Shown one piece after another: positions 33,952 through 46,026 of a stretch of DNA of 64,000 nt. Source of the stretch: Lipingzhangella_A rawalii (GTDB lineage Bacteria > Actinomycetota > Actinomycetes > Streptosporangiales > Streptosporangiaceae); the NCBI RefSeq assembly GCF_031628175.1, contig NZ_JAVLVT010000006.1, positions 62,001 to 126,000 on the forward strand, written 5' to 3'. Within the stretch, counting starts at the first letter, position 1, and each line of letters starts with the position of its first letter. The translations under genes and the position numbers were made by a program. The notes beneath the pieces are model-generated. The model did no database searches. It was not told the origin of the DNA and saw only the letters and a program-made list of their open reading frames with translations.

Positions 33952-35442
33952 CTACTCGTCCTCGGGGCTGTTGGGCCGTTCACCGTCGGCCTCGGGAGGT
34001 TCAGATCCGGTGGCACCAGCCTCGACCGGAAACACGTAGCGCTGCTGGTCCTGTACGACGAGCGCGTGCCCGTCCGAGGTGACCGTTTCCACGTAGGCGT
34101 CGGGTTCGTCCACGACAAGCTCCTTGGACGCGGCATCCAGCACCACCTGCGTGTGGTCCGCCGTGCTCCGGCTGTCCCCGTACAGGTACGGCCCCACGCT
34201 GAAGGTCGGCACGATGGTGCGTTCCACCTCGTCCTCGAACACCCAACGGATGTCGCCCGAGCCGAGATCCACGGCGATCACCGGAACATCACCACTGTGT
34301 TGTGGAATCACGACTGTGTGCGACTCCGGATTCGCCACGGTTCCGGAGGGCGGTCTCGGTGTTGCCTGGTCCTCGGCGGGATTGGCGCCCGGCTCCGTCA
34401 GGCTCCACAGGGGGTGCCCGTCATCGAGGTCCACCATGGCGAGCACCGAGGGATGTTCCGGATAGCTCCAGCGCACCAGCAGTTGCTCGTCATCGGGCTC
34501 GTCCTCCTGCTGCCCGTCGACCGCGGGGCTGTCCGTCGCATCGGCGGGAGCACGTGGTGCGCGGCGTTCGTCGCCGTCGCCCCGGTCATCCGTGGGAACC
34601 GGGAAGATCCCGATGATCTGCGGCGTCGGTGTGGGCAGGGCGGGATCGGCGCCCTCCGAGGTGTCCGCAACGTCCTCGATACCCACTTGCCACCGGGCCG
34701 CACCGTCGTCCGCCAGGTCCCGAGCTTCCAGCACTCCACTCTCCGAGGCGCGGAACAGGAGTTCGTTGCGGGCCCCCAACGGAAGACCACGTGGACGTGG
34801 TTCCTCCTCGTCGGTTTCCTCCGCGTCCGTGGTGGCCTCTGCCGCGGAGGCGTCCAGTTCCGGAACGGTGTAACTCCACACCTCGGAACCGTCTAGGTCC
34901 AGCACGGAGTATTCGCCCGCGGGCTCGTCCGGGGACCAGTCCTCGGGCTGGCGGACCACCCAGCCCGTCACGAACCGTTCCCGTGGGTCGTCCGTTGTCC
35001 ACACCTGCTCGCCGTCGGCGGTGCGCACCGTGACCTGGTCGGGGTTGTCGGCCTCCTCCAGCACGAGCACCGGGGTACCGGTCCGGTCCGTGGTGAATCG
35101 CTGGACCCGCTCACTCCCCTCCCACAGGGTCTGCCCATCGGCCGCGCTCTGGAGCAGATGCCGCTCCTCACTGTTGGAGCTGATGAGAAACGCGGATCCC
35201 AGCGACTGGATCCGCACCCCCATGGCGTCCTCGAGGATGTCCGGAGAGTCGGCGTCGGGATCGTCCAGGAGACGGACCGGGGTATCGCCCAGACCGGGCG
35301 GCTGCTCCCCGGAGAGAACGGGGGGCTCCGGCGGAGGTGACTCCTGAGGGGGCTCGTCCGACGTGGAGGCGCACGCGGTGGCGGACAGCAGGAGCGCGCT
35401 GGCCACGGCAGCGGCCGGAGGGGTGCCTCTGCCCGTGTGCAT
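33952..35442 (-). CDS. PQQ-like beta-propeller lipoprotein
   Basis: 496 residues. A lipoprotein signal ends in the lipobox LSATAC (about residues 18-24), followed by a Pro/Glu-rich spacer. Repeated blades such as DGQTLWEGSERVQR, DGEQVWTTDD, DLDGSEVWSY and DLGSGDIRWVFED match PQQ-like or pyrrolo-quinoline beta-propellers. A long acidic insert interrupts the propeller at about 290-330. It should be displayed on the outer face of the membrane. Convergent with the preceding gene (6 bp apart). Confidence 0.8.
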   Translation of the reverse strand: MHTGRGTPPAAAVASALLLSATACASTSDEPPQESPPPEPPVLSGEQPPGLGDTPVRLLDDPDADSPDILEDAMGVRIQSLGSAFLISSNSEERHLLQSAADGQTLWEGSERVQRFTTDRTGTPVLVLEEADNPDQVTVRTADGEQVWTTDDPRERFVTGWVVRQPEDWSPDEPAGEYSVLDLDGSEVWSYTVPELDASAAEATTDAEETDEEEPRPRGLPLGARNELLFRASESGVLEARDLADDGAARWQVGIEDVADTSEGADPALPTPTPQIIGIFPVPTDDRGDGDERRAPRAPADATDSPAVDGQQEDEPDDEQLLVRWSYPEHPSVLAMVDLDDGHPLWSLTEPGANPAEDQATPRPPSGTVANPESHTVVIPQHSGDVPVIAVDLGSGDIRWVFEDEVERTIVPTFSVGPYLYGDSRSTADHTQVVLDAASKELVVDEPDAYVETVTSDGHALVVQDQQRYVFPVEAGATGSEPPEADGERPNSPEDE

Positions 35443-35527
35443 GGTGTCCCACTCCCTTCGTGCCCCGGGGCTGGGCCCGGTCGTAGCAGCATCCTAGTGG
35501 GGTCGGCCGCTCCGTGTCGGTGCACGG

Positions 35528-36145
35528 TCATCCGTCACATTCGATGATCTGTTGGCCCCGAACCTCGTAGATGGCGCGGCCGCCGGTGCGGTCGGCCAGC
35601 CAGGAGGAGAAACTGTCGAGCGCCTCCGGCACCAGCGCCACATCCACCTCGATATCACTGCCGTAGCGGGTGGCGCGGACCTGGTACCCGGAACCGTGTA
35701 GCGCCGACTCGAGGCCGCCTGCCTCCGCGTAGCCAGCGAGTACCGTCACGATCAGCATCGAGCGCAGCTCCACAGTGCCCACCACGTCGAGAGCCGCCGA
35801 CACCGCGCTTCCGTAGGCGCGGACCAGCCCGCCGGCCCCCAACTTCACACCGCCGAAGTAGCGGGTGACCACGGCGACGGTGTCGGTGATCCCGCGGTGG
35901 CGCAGCACCTCCAACATGGGTACGCCGGCCGTTCCCGAGGGCTCCCCGTCATCACTGGACCGCTGGACGTGACCTCCGTCGAGGACGTAGGCGGTGCAGT
36001 TGTGAGCGGCGTTCCAATGCTGCCTGCGTCGCCTGGCGATGACGGACCGCGCCGCCTCCTCGTCGGCGACCCGCTCCAGGCAACAGATGAAACGGGACTT
36101 GCGCACGTCGAACTCGTGCACCCCGGAATGTCTGATCGTACGCAT
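35528..36145 (-). CDS. YigZ/IMPACT family protein
   Basis: 205 residues from the ATG at 36145. UPF0029 N-terminal domain with the family segments FDVRKSRFICCLERV, SDDGEPSGTAGVPML and VTRYFGGVKLGAGGLVRAYG, then a ferredoxin-like C-terminal domain. Homologous to eukaryotic IMPACT; the bacterial role is unclear, possibly linked to translation or stress. Confidence 0.93.
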   Translation of the reverse strand: MRTIRHSGVHEFDVRKSRFICCLERVADEEAARSVIARRRRQHWNAAHNCTAYVLDGGHVQRSSDDGEPSGTAGVPMLEVLRHRGITDTVAVVTRYFGGVKLGAGGLVRAYGSAVSAALDVVGTVELRSMLIVTVLAGYAEAGGLESALHGSGYQVRATRYGSDIEVDVALVPEALDSFSSWLADRTGGRAIYEVRGQQIIECDG

Positions 36146-36275
36146 GGTGGTTCCACGCCCGATCGTATCCTCCGGGTGCACGCGCGCGGACGCGGACACC
36201 GCGGCCCCGCGGGTGGCCGGGCCGGAGCATCGCCGGTCACCCCCGGGCCAGTCGCGGAACACCACTCCCCGAGCC

Positions 36276-36956
36276 TCACCCGAGGGTCTGCTCCTCGTGT
36301 TCGTGGGCGGCGCGGGCGAAGTCCACGAGCGTCTCGGGGCTGGCCTCCGGCCCCAGAACCGACGTCATTCCCACATGATCCGTACCCCGGTAGACCAGGC
36401 TGTACATCCGAACCGAGTGCTCGTCGCTCTCGGCATGAACCTCCAGCGCGAAGGAGTCCTCCAGCTCCGCAACATCGATCTCGTCGAGTTCGTAGGTGGT
36501 CGTCGCCCCGTCCGGGTCGGTGGCCTCGTAGGAGGAGCACTCCTCCGGAGGGCGAATCGCGATCACCTCGTCCGCGGTCGCACTGTCCACGTCCACCAGG
36601 GCGTGTGTGATCGCCTCTCCCTCCCTGCCGTAGGACGCGAGAGCACTGGGGGCGTTGCGAACCTCGTCCAGCTGGGTCCACTGCTCGGTGGCGTCCAGAC
36701 ACTCCGGCTTGTCGAGCTCCGTGTCCTGGCGTAGCTCGTCCACCTGCTGTACGGCACTCAGCTCGGCGTAGCGGCCGGTTTCGTCCTGGTCCGCCACACG
36801 GGAGGCGTCCTCGAACTCGGGGAGGAGCGCGTCATGGAGCTCGTCCGTGGTGTAGGAGCCACCACCGTCGGCTCCCCCGGACTCGCCACATCCGGTCGCC
36901 CCCGCGAGTAGCGCCGCTCCGGCCACCACCACGGCCACGTGCGTCCCGCTGAACAT
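36276..36956 (-). CDS. Lipoprotein of unknown function
   Basis: 226 residues. Signal peptide MFSGTHVAVVVAGAALLAGATGC with lipobox LAGATGC, then a Gly-rich linker. The body, with DVDSATADEVIAIRPPEE, is not assignable to a family by eye. The gene is divergent from the hisC-like aminotransferase; the shared 97-bp gap must hold both promoters. Confidence 0.75.
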   Translation of the reverse strand: MFSGTHVAVVVAGAALLAGATGCGESGGADGGGSYTTDELHDALLPEFEDASRVADQDETGRYAELSAVQQVDELRQDTELDKPECLDATEQWTQLDEVRNAPSALASYGREGEAITHALVDVDSATADEVIAIRPPEECSSYEATDPDGATTTYELDEIDVAELEDSFALEVHAESDEHSVRMYSLVYRGTDHVGMTSVLGPEASPETLVDFARAAHEHEEQTLG

Positions 36957-37053
36957 GGTGATTCCTCCTGAGTCTGTGCGATATTGCGACTGGGTCCGCT
37001 ACATCCGTCAGGGATCGTGATCGGACCTTCACTGCGAGTATCAAGGAAGGACA

Positions 37054-38136
37054 ATGGTGTCGGAGCCGAATTCGCCATACTTCAGGGAGATTCTCGACGG
37101 AATCCCGGTGTATCGTCCCGGACGGACGATCGTGAGCCCGGAGGGCCGTTCCTATAAGCTCTCCTCCAACGAGTCCCCGGACGCCCCGCTTCCCTCCGTC
37201 AGGTCCGCGATCGCCGAGGCTGCCCTGGAGGTGAACAGGTATCCCGACAACGCCGCGACCGAGCTAACCTCCGTGCTGGCCGCCCGGTTCGGTGTCCCGG
37301 AGGAGCATCTCGCGCTCGGCGCGGGCTCGGTAGGCGTGACCCAACAGCTGCTGGAGGCGGTCGGAGAGCCCGGCGCAGAGGTGGTCTACGCGTGGCGTTC
37401 CTTCGAGGCCTACCCGCTGCTGGCCCAGCTCGCTGGCGTGACCGCGGTACAGGTTCCGTTGCGGGAGGAAACCCACGATCTGGAGGCGATGCTGGGCGCG
37501 ATCACCGACCAGACCCGCCTCGTTCTCGTCTGCAACCCCAACAACCCGACCGGTACCGCCGTGGGGGGCACGGAGCTGATCGAGTTCCTGGACCGCGTCC
37601 CCGAGCACGTCCTCGTGGTGCTGGACGAGGCCTACCGCGAGTACGTCGACGACCCCGACGTTGTGGACGGACTGAACCTCTACCGCCGACGCGACAACAT
37701 CGCGGTGCTGCGGACCTTCTCCAAGGCCTACGGTCTCGCCGGCCTGCGTGTGGGCTTCCTCGTGGGGCCGCCCCATATTGCGGCGGCCATCCGCAAAACC
37801 ATGATTCCCTTCGCCGTGAACCGGCTGGCGCAGGCTGCCGCGGTCGCTTCCCTCAACGCCGAGGACGAACTCCGAGACCGCGTCGCACAGACGGTGGCGG
37901 AACGGGACCGCGTGTACAACGCGCTCCGTGCGGACGGCTGGACCGTACCCACAACACGGGCCAACTTCGTGTGGCTGCGCCTGGGCAAAGCCACCACGGA
38001 CTTCGCTGAGGCCTGCGCCGCCACCGGGGTCGCGATACGCCCCTTCCCCGGTGAAGGTGCACGGGTGAGCATCGGAGATCCCGAGGCCAACGACGCCTTC
38101 CTGGCCGCGGCCAAGGCATTCCCACAGCGCTGCTGA
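37054..38136 (+). CDS. hisC: Aromatic amino acid / histidinol-phosphate aminotransferase
   Basis: 360-residue class I/II PLP aminotransferase. NESPDAPLPS at the substrate-binding N-terminus, VCNPNNPTGTAV, VLDEAYREYV and SKAYGLAGLRVGF with the PLP lysine K224. It has the HisC fold. Since it is alone, away from other his genes, it may be the Pat-type phenylalanine/aromatic aminotransferase of actinobacteria rather than the histidine-pathway enzyme; sequence alone does not decide. Confidence 0.88.
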   Translation: MVSEPNSPYFREILDGIPVYRPGRTIVSPEGRSYKLSSNESPDAPLPSVRSAIAEAALEVNRYPDNAATELTSVLAARFGVPEEHLALGAGSVGVTQQLLEAVGEPGAEVVYAWRSFEAYPLLAQLAGVTAVQVPLREETHDLEAMLGAITDQTRLVLVCNPNNPTGTAVGGTELIEFLDRVPEHVLVVLDEAYREYVDDPDVVDGLNLYRRRDNIAVLRTFSKAYGLAGLRVGFLVGPPHIAAAIRKTMIPFAVNRLAQAAAVASLNAEDELRDRVAQTVAERDRVYNALRADGWTVPTTRANFVWLRLGKATTDFAEACAATGVAIRPFPGEGARVSIGDPEANDAFLAAAKAFPQRC

Positions 38137-38162
38137 GTCGGCGCGCATGCCTGCGCGACCGG

Positions 38163-39476
38163 TCAGCTACCCGCCTTGTCCAACTTCTCGACGATCAGGC
38201 GGTACAACTGCCGGGGGCGTCCCGGTTGCAGTGTGCGGTTCGGGGGCAGGGGCCAGGCGAGCCCCTCCTCCACCAGCGTACGCAGCAGGCGACGGGCGGT
38301 ACGGGGAGTGACCCCCAGCATGCGTCCGGCCGCTTCCGCGTCTACCACGAGCGGGGCGTCCTCCTCGGAGATCTTCTCGGCCAGGCGCAGCAGCGTCTCC
38401 CGCCCCTTGGTCCGCAGCTGGTCACTCCCCTGCCGGGCGGGTGCGCGCTGCGCCGGAACCAGCGACCGCCCCTCCCGGTCCACCGCGAAGCTCTGCCGAG
38501 TGGCCTGGGCACGGTTGAGGGCCGAGCGGGCGTGCGCTTCCGCATCCTGGGTGGTTCGCCCCATCCCGATCCCGACCTCGATAGCCACTCCCAGCTCGGA
38601 TCGGATCCGCTCGATGAACGGGGGCTGACGGAATCCCTCGGTGGCGGAGGCCAGCGAGCCGCGGGTCGCCGTCACCATGAACGTGTGATCGTCGATGGGA
38701 TGGGCCGTCGCGTTGATCCGATGGGCCTCTTGCAGGAGCATCCGCTGGAGAGCCAACCGTAGCTCGTCCCGCCAGTAGCGCGGTGTAGCCCGCCGTGCCG
38801 CGTCCCGCAGGGTCGGCACGTCCACGATCACCACGCCCAGCTGGGCCTCCTCGAGCCGGTGGTGGGCACCGAGAAGGCCAGCGGTTTGCAGTGCGCTGCG
38901 GACCCCGGCACTGGTGGGCCGCAACCGCAGGGTCGGCACCCCGATCGCCTCCAGACGCTCTGCGACGCCCCGCACGCAGGTGACCGCCGTCGAGGTCACG
39001 TTGCGTCGCCAGAGCCCCTCGTGGAACGAGGTGAGTGCCGTCGTGGACCCCAGCTCCTCGTGCACGTGGATCTCGTCGACCGGTAGATCCACCTCGGAGT
39101 ACGCCTCGACGACATCGGTGCGACTGAGAACGTCCAGGCTTGCCCGGGTGGGGTCGTATCGCCCGTCCAGGGTCCCGCGCAGTAGGGCCTCATGCAGGCT
39201 GGCGCCGCCCAGCGGGACATAGGTCGCGGGCATCGTCAACACCCCGGCCTTGCGGGCGAATTCGTAAGGAACCGGACTCGCGAAGAGATAGGCGTCAATA
39301 GACGACCCCAGGCGTACGACCTTGTCGGTCGCTTCCTGCTCGTCGCGGTAGGCGGCGGCGATGAGTCGGGCATTGAGTGGGCCGGTTGACCCCGGCCCCA
39401 TCAACATGATGCGTTCCACCACCTCGTGTGGCCCGATCACACCGATCGTCAGATCCCCGGTACGCTGCGGACTCAC
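38163..39476 (-). CDS. Regulator with degenerate GGDEF-like domain and C-terminal helix-turn-helix
   Basis: 437 residues from the GTG at 39476, preceded by GGGGAG; the open frame continues upstream to 39575. The N-terminal part begins TIGVIGPHEVVERIML and resembles a periplasmic-binding or receiver-like sensor fold. The middle (about 245-330) resembles a nucleotide-cyclase/GGDEF fold (LGVVIVDVPT, GVAIEVGIGMGRTTQDAE) without an intact GGDEF motif. The C-terminus is a winged helix (GRMLGVTPRTARRLLRTLVEEG). The family occurs in streptomycetes but has no established role. Convergent with the aminotransferase (26 bp apart). Confidence 0.7.
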   Translation of the reverse strand: MSPQRTGDLTIGVIGPHEVVERIMLMGPGSTGPLNARLIAAAYRDEQEATDKVVRLGSSIDAYLFASPVPYEFARKAGVLTMPATYVPLGGASLHEALLRGTLDGRYDPTRASLDVLSRTDVVEAYSEVDLPVDEIHVHEELGSTTALTSFHEGLWRRNVTSTAVTCVRGVAERLEAIGVPTLRLRPTSAGVRSALQTAGLLGAHHRLEEAQLGVVIVDVPTLRDAARRATPRYWRDELRLALQRMLLQEAHRINATAHPIDDHTFMVTATRGSLASATEGFRQPPFIERIRSELGVAIEVGIGMGRTTQDAEAHARSALNRAQATRQSFAVDREGRSLVPAQRAPARQGSDQLRTKGRETLLRLAEKISEEDAPLVVDAEAAGRMLGVTPRTARRLLRTLVEEGLAWPLPPNRTLQPGRPRQLYRLIVEKLDKAGS

Positions 39477-39668
39477 GTCGGGTTGCTCCCCGCTACAATT
39501 CCACGCTCTTGACTCTGTGTGCCCACTGGTGTGCGATCCCATTCGACTCGAAACGATTGCCGAGATCGTACCCATAGATTGGGCGCCGTGGAGATCGTTC
39601 GCTACAGAACGTCAAATCCGGGGTGAGTGGCACACGTCCCACCCCGGACCGCGACCGGGCAGTGCCAG

Positions 39669-40970
39669 CTACGCGAGCTCCTCGCGCGTTAGGTCAGCGC
39701 CCAGCGCCGCCAGTCTAGAGGCCAACTGAGAGTGACCGCGATCCACGAAGTAGCCCGGAGCCACAACTGTTTCACCTTCAGCGACTAGACCTGCGAGAAC
39801 GAGCGAGACGCCGGTGCGAAGATCGTGCGCGGCCACCTCGGTTCCCCGAAGTTCGGTCGGCCCGTGCACGATGGCCCGGGTGCCGTCTACCTCGATCTTC
39901 CCACCCAGTTTGTTCAGCTCCTCCGCGAGCGCGAACCGCCCGTCGTAGATGGCTTCGTGAATGTAGCTCTCGCCCTCGGCCAGGGTGGACAGCGCCATGA
40001 GCGGAGACTGGAGGTCAGTGGCGAACCCGGGGTAGGGCGAGGTGACGGCGTTGATCGGCCGCAGCGGTGTCTCCGGGTCGCGGTGGACGTGCAGCACGGC
40101 ACCGTGCTGGGTGAACTCCACCCCCATCTGCTCCAGCTTCCAGCGCGCCACACCGAGATGCTCCAGCTGCGCACCGACCAGGCTCACGTCTCCCCCGGTG
40201 GCCGCGGTCATCATGGCGAAGACCCCAGCGTCGATACGGTCCGGCATGATGGTGTGCTCCACCGCGGTGAGCTCCTCGACGCCGTCCACGGTGATGAAAC
40301 CGGTGCCTCCACCCCGGATCCGCGCCCCCATCCGGGTAAGGAAGTTGATGACGTCGAGAACCTCCGGCTCCAGGGCCGCGTGTTCGATCACCGTGGTACC
40401 CGGAGCGAGAACGGCAGCCATGATCAGGTTCTCGGTGCCGGTGTGCGAGGGAGTGTCGAGGTAGAGGTGACCGCCGGCGAGCTGCGAGGCGCACACGTTG
40501 ATGTGGTTACGCTCGGGGTCCTCCGTGACTTTCGCGCCGAGCCGGGCGAATCCGCGGTAGTGGAAGTCGAGGTTGCGGCTGCCGAGATTGCAGCCACCCA
40601 CACCCTCAATCCGCGCCTGCCCCATGCGGTGCATGAGCGCCGGAACGAACAGGACGGAGCCACGGAAGCGCGCCGCGATGTCGGCGGGCAGTACGGCCCG
40701 CTCCGGATCGTTCACCCGCGAAGCGTCAATGACAACAGTGCGTTCCGCCTCATGGAACTCGACTTTGGCGCCGAGATGTTCGGCGAGCTCAAGGGCACGG
40801 CGCACGTCCTGGATGATGGGTACGTTACGGAGCACGGTTCGTCCGCGCGCCGCGAGCAGTGCCGCCCCGATCATCGGAAGTACGGCATTCTTCGCGCCCT
40901 GGACAAACGCCGTGCCGTTGAGGGGATTACCTCCGCGGACGCGGTAACGAACGTCGTGGCCCATGCTCAT
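39669..40970 (-). CDS. murA: UDP-N-acetylglucosamine 1-carboxyvinyltransferase (MurA family)
   Basis: 433 residues from the ATG at 40970 (GAAGGAG upstream). EPSP-synthase fold: GAKNAVLPMIGAALL with the KN substrate motif, then VGGCNLGSRNLDFH holding the cysteine of the fosfomycin-sensitive MurA loop, and LIMAAVLAPGTT. It commits UDP-GlcNAc to peptidoglycan synthesis. Actinobacteria often carry two MurA homologues, so this may be a secondary copy. 428 bp of non-coding DNA precedes it. Confidence 0.93.
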   Translation of the reverse strand: MSMGHDVRYRVRGGNPLNGTAFVQGAKNAVLPMIGAALLAARGRTVLRNVPIIQDVRRALELAEHLGAKVEFHEAERTVVIDASRVNDPERAVLPADIAARFRGSVLFVPALMHRMGQARIEGVGGCNLGSRNLDFHYRGFARLGAKVTEDPERNHINVCASQLAGGHLYLDTPSHTGTENLIMAAVLAPGTTVIEHAALEPEVLDVINFLTRMGARIRGGGTGFITVDGVEELTAVEHTIMPDRIDAGVFAMMTAATGGDVSLVGAQLEHLGVARWKLEQMGVEFTQHGAVLHVHRDPETPLRPINAVTSPYPGFATDLQSPLMALSTLAEGESYIHEAIYDGRFALAEELNKLGGKIEVDGTRAIVHGPTELRGTEVAAHDLRTGVSLVLAGLVAEGETVVAPGYFVDRGHSQLASRLAALGADLTREELA

Positions 40971-41398
40971 ATCGGCGCTTCTCCTTCGTGCGGCAGGTGA
41001 TGCTCGCCCTGTTCGGGCCGCCTGTGGTACTTGGACGCGGGTCCCACGTCCCGAGGTTGCATGCAGGGTCGGGTAGCGACACGGTCTCGTTGAGTGGCAA
41101 TACTGAACGCCCTCCCCAGAACCGGTACAGGGACTGGGGGCGCACAGAACGCGATAGATAGAGCCATGTCGTACGACCATGAGTATTCACGGAACTGGCG
41201 TTGAGGGTTGGGAGGAGTGCGCGCTGCCGCTCCCCGCGGACACCCACGGCACATACTTTATGCCCTGGTCGACGCCTCTAATGCCACTCGTGTTCAGTGA
41301 CACAGTGACGTAGGTCCGCAAATGGCTCGTCCGGGCCGGTCCACGACTGGCTCAGGCCAGCGGTGCGGTAGTCACACCGACCCATCCCGTCCGGTGTT
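40971..41398 (-). promoter_or_regulatory. Leader and promoter region of murA
   Basis: No gene seen. The direct repeat CAGTGACACAGTGAC lies near 41294-41308. No confident promoter hexamers; TATCTA on the minus strand at about 41155 is a possible -10. Confidence 0.3.
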
Positions 41399-42640
41399 TC
41401 AGGCTACATGTGCAGCAATATCGGTTCGGTGGAACGAGCCCCGGAACCGGATCTTTTCCAGGGCGGTGTAGGCGCTCTCGCGTGCGGCCCCGAGGTCCGT
41501 CCCAGAGCCCACCACGTTGAGCACCCGTCCCCCGGCCACCGCGAGGTCCGATCGGCCGCTCCAGGCGGTTCCGGCGTGGAGAACATAGGCCCCGGGAACC
41601 TCGTTCGCCGCGTCGATCCCGCTGATGAGGTCACCTTTGACGGGAGCCTCGGGATAGCCCTCGGCGGCGAGGACCACGGTCACGGCGGCACCGGGGTGCC
41701 AGTCGATCGCTGTTGTGCTGCTCAGCCCGCCGGTGGCGGCTGCCTGGAGGAGGCGGCCGAGGGGGCTCGCGATGCGATCCAGGACCACCTGGGCCTCCGG
41801 GTCGCCGAACCTGGCGTTGAACTCGACTACGCGTGGCCCCAGGGACGTCAGTGCCAGGCCGACGTACAGCAGCCCCTGGTAGGGCGTGCCGCGTCGCGAC
41901 ATTTCCCGCACCGTTGGGGTGACGATCGACTCCATGACATCGGACACCAGGTCCGGACTCGTCCAGGGCACGGGTGCGTAGGCGCCCATGCCGCCCGTGT
42001 TCGGGCCCTCGTCGTTGTCGTAGGCGCGTTTGAAGTCCTGTGCCAGAAGCAGCGGGACCACGTTCGTGCCGTCGCTCAGCGCGAACAACGACACTTCGGG
42101 ACCATCCAGGTACTCTTCGACGACGACGCGATCGTGACGGTGCGCGTGCTGCTCGGCGGCGGTGGCATCCTCTGTGACCAGGACGCCCTTGCCTGAGGCG
42201 AGCCCATCGTCCTTCACGACGTAGGGAGGGCCGAACTCCGTGAGAGCTTCCCGCACCTGCGCTGTGGAGTCGCAGGTGCGGAACCGCGCGGTGGGCACGC
42301 CCGCGGCACGCATCACGTCCTTAGCGAAACCCTTCGAGCCTTCCAGGCGCGCCGCTTCCTGGTCGGGGCCGAAACAGGGAATGCCGGCACGACGCAACTC
42401 GTCGGCGACTCCGGCAACCAGCGGCGCCTCGGGGCCGATCACCACGAGGTCCGTGCGGATTCGCCGAGCCAGCTCCCGAACCGCCACCGGATCGGTCACG
42501 TTGACCACGTGATTCTCTGCCAGCTGGCTGGTTCCGGGGTTCCCGGGTGCACAGTGCAGGCTGGTGACGTCCGCGTCCTGGGACAGCGCCCGAACCAGGG
42601 CGTGTTCGCGGCCTCCGCCGCCGAGTACGAGGGCTTTCAC
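41399..42640 (-). CDS. purD: Phosphoribosylamine-glycine ligase
   Basis: 413-residue ATP-grasp enzyme of purine synthesis (GAR synthetase). MKALVLGGGGREHALVRAL at the N-terminus; FGPDQEAARLEGSKGFAKD; VEEYLDGPEVSLFALSDG; NTGGMGAYAP; EFNARFGDPEAQV. All family blocks are intact. It lies 84 bp downstream of purA on the same strand, so the two purine genes are probably co-transcribed. Confidence 0.97.
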   Translation of the reverse strand: MKALVLGGGGREHALVRALSQDADVTSLHCAPGNPGTSQLAENHVVNVTDPVAVRELARRIRTDLVVIGPEAPLVAGVADELRRAGIPCFGPDQEAARLEGSKGFAKDVMRAAGVPTARFRTCDSTAQVREALTEFGPPYVVKDDGLASGKGVLVTEDATAAEQHAHRHDRVVVEEYLDGPEVSLFALSDGTNVVPLLLAQDFKRAYDNDEGPNTGGMGAYAPVPWTSPDLVSDVMESIVTPTVREMSRRGTPYQGLLYVGLALTSLGPRVVEFNARFGDPEAQVVLDRIASPLGRLLQAAATGGLSSTTAIDWHPGAAVTVVLAAEGYPEAPVKGDLISGIDAANEVPGAYVLHAGTAWSGRSDLAVAGGRVLNVVGSGTDLGAARESAYTALEKIRFRGSFHRTDIAAHVA

Positions 42641-42724
42641 AGATCCGAGCCTATGCCGTTGTGGACGAGATCGGTAGCCGAACGGTCGTGATGGAGGAAA
42701 ACCTCTCCAGAGAGGAAGCCTCCG

Positions 42725-44008
<1,284 letters not shown>

Positions 44009-44077
44009 CCCGGGTCTACCTCAGCCTTCTGGTCGAACTGGACTCCGCCGCGACCGACACAGGGCCACACGCGGATA

Positions 44078-44104
44078 AGCCCCTGGCGCAAGGCGCCAGG
44101 GGCT
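44078..44104 (-). terminator. Hairpin terminator between DUF3151 gene and purA
   Basis: 12-bp perfect stem (44078-44089 with 44093-44104) with a 3-nt loop, 37 bp after the DUF3151 stop. Confidence 0.75.
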
Positions 44105-44140
44105 CTTGCACATTGAGGCTACCCGACGTGGATTGGTGCG

Positions 44141-44578
44141 TTAAGTGGGCAGGGCACCGTTTTCCTCCAGGGCGGTGACGGCCGTCGGGGAGCTGTCCCG
44201 CAGGAGTTGCGCACACCGCTCGGCCTCGTGGTCCTCGGCGATGTTCGCGGCGGCACGGGAGAGCGCGTACAGGGCCCGCAGGAAGCCCCGATTGGGTTCG
44301 TGCTCCCAGGGGATCGGGCCGTGCCCCTTCCAACCGGACCGGCGCAGCTGATCGAGGCCACGATGGTAACCGGTGCGCGCGTAGGCGTAGGCGGTGACAG
44401 ATTCGCCGGAATCCAGGGACCGCATTGCGAGCTCCGCCCACACGCCCGGATTGTCGGGAAACCGCGCGGCGACCGTTCGCGGATCCGTCGTGTTGGCCAG
44501 TGCCGCACGGGGTTCGGAATCGTCGGGTAGGTGGGTTGGCGGATCGTCGCCCAGGAGATTGTGGTTGTGCAGGCTCAT
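44141..44578 (-). CDS. DUF3151 family protein
   Basis: 145 residues from the ATG at 44578. The core ALANTTDPRTVAARFPDNPG, WAELAMRSLDSGE, YAYARTGYHRGLDQLRRSGW and HEPNRGFLRALYALSRAA matches the DUF3151 family, conserved beside fba and purA in actinobacteria. No known function; the helical repeats resemble TPR folds. Confidence 0.92.
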   Translation of the reverse strand: MSLHNHNLLGDDPPTHLPDDSEPRAALANTTDPRTVAARFPDNPGVWAELAMRSLDSGESVTAYAYARTGYHRGLDQLRRSGWKGHGPIPWEHEPNRGFLRALYALSRAAANIAEDHEAERCAQLLRDSSPTAVTALEENGALPT

Positions 44579-44686
44579 GTGCCCATCCTGCCAGGGTGTG
44601 GCGGGCACGGCGGGCACGGCGGGCGCGTTGCCCGTCGTACCCGCCGGCTGGAGAGGTGCACCGGTGCGGTGCGGGGATCCAGCAGC

Positions 44687-45709
<1,023 letters not shown>

Positions 45710-46026
45710 AGTGATTAACTCCCTGTCACCTGCGGGTTTGTCGCGAGGGGCGGGGTGTGCTCAATGGGTCCACCACTCGCAGGCCGATCGCCAGTATCTC
45801 GCAGACGCGCCAAGCGAAAGGTCTAGACCATGATGCCGGATTCCGCATCGCGGCGTGTGGCTCGCTCAATCTTAGTCACCCGGAGTAATATGAACGTCAC
45901 GAAATCCGTTTGTTGTTGCGCTCTGTGCATACAGTTTGCGGCTTTTCGTCCCAATTTCGGCCCAGTATGGCCAAATCTCGAGTGATCCCATCGATTGTTT
46001 TGGTGACACACGCTACATTCTGCTGC
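45710..46026. promoter_or_regulatory. Divergent control region, AT-richer than the window
   Basis: Between fba (minus) and the RodZ-C-like gene (plus). TACATT (46014-46019) ends 7 bp before the GTG at 46027, so that gene may be transcribed from its start codon (leaderless). The stretch 45870-46020 is unusually AT-rich for this genome. The fba promoter must also lie here, but I could not fix its hexamers. Confidence 0.4.

Noticed and set aside
42641..42724. Purine riboswitch between purA and purD
   Set aside because: The 84-bp gap has short GAGG/CCTC inverted repeats only and lacks the conserved purine-aptamer core.
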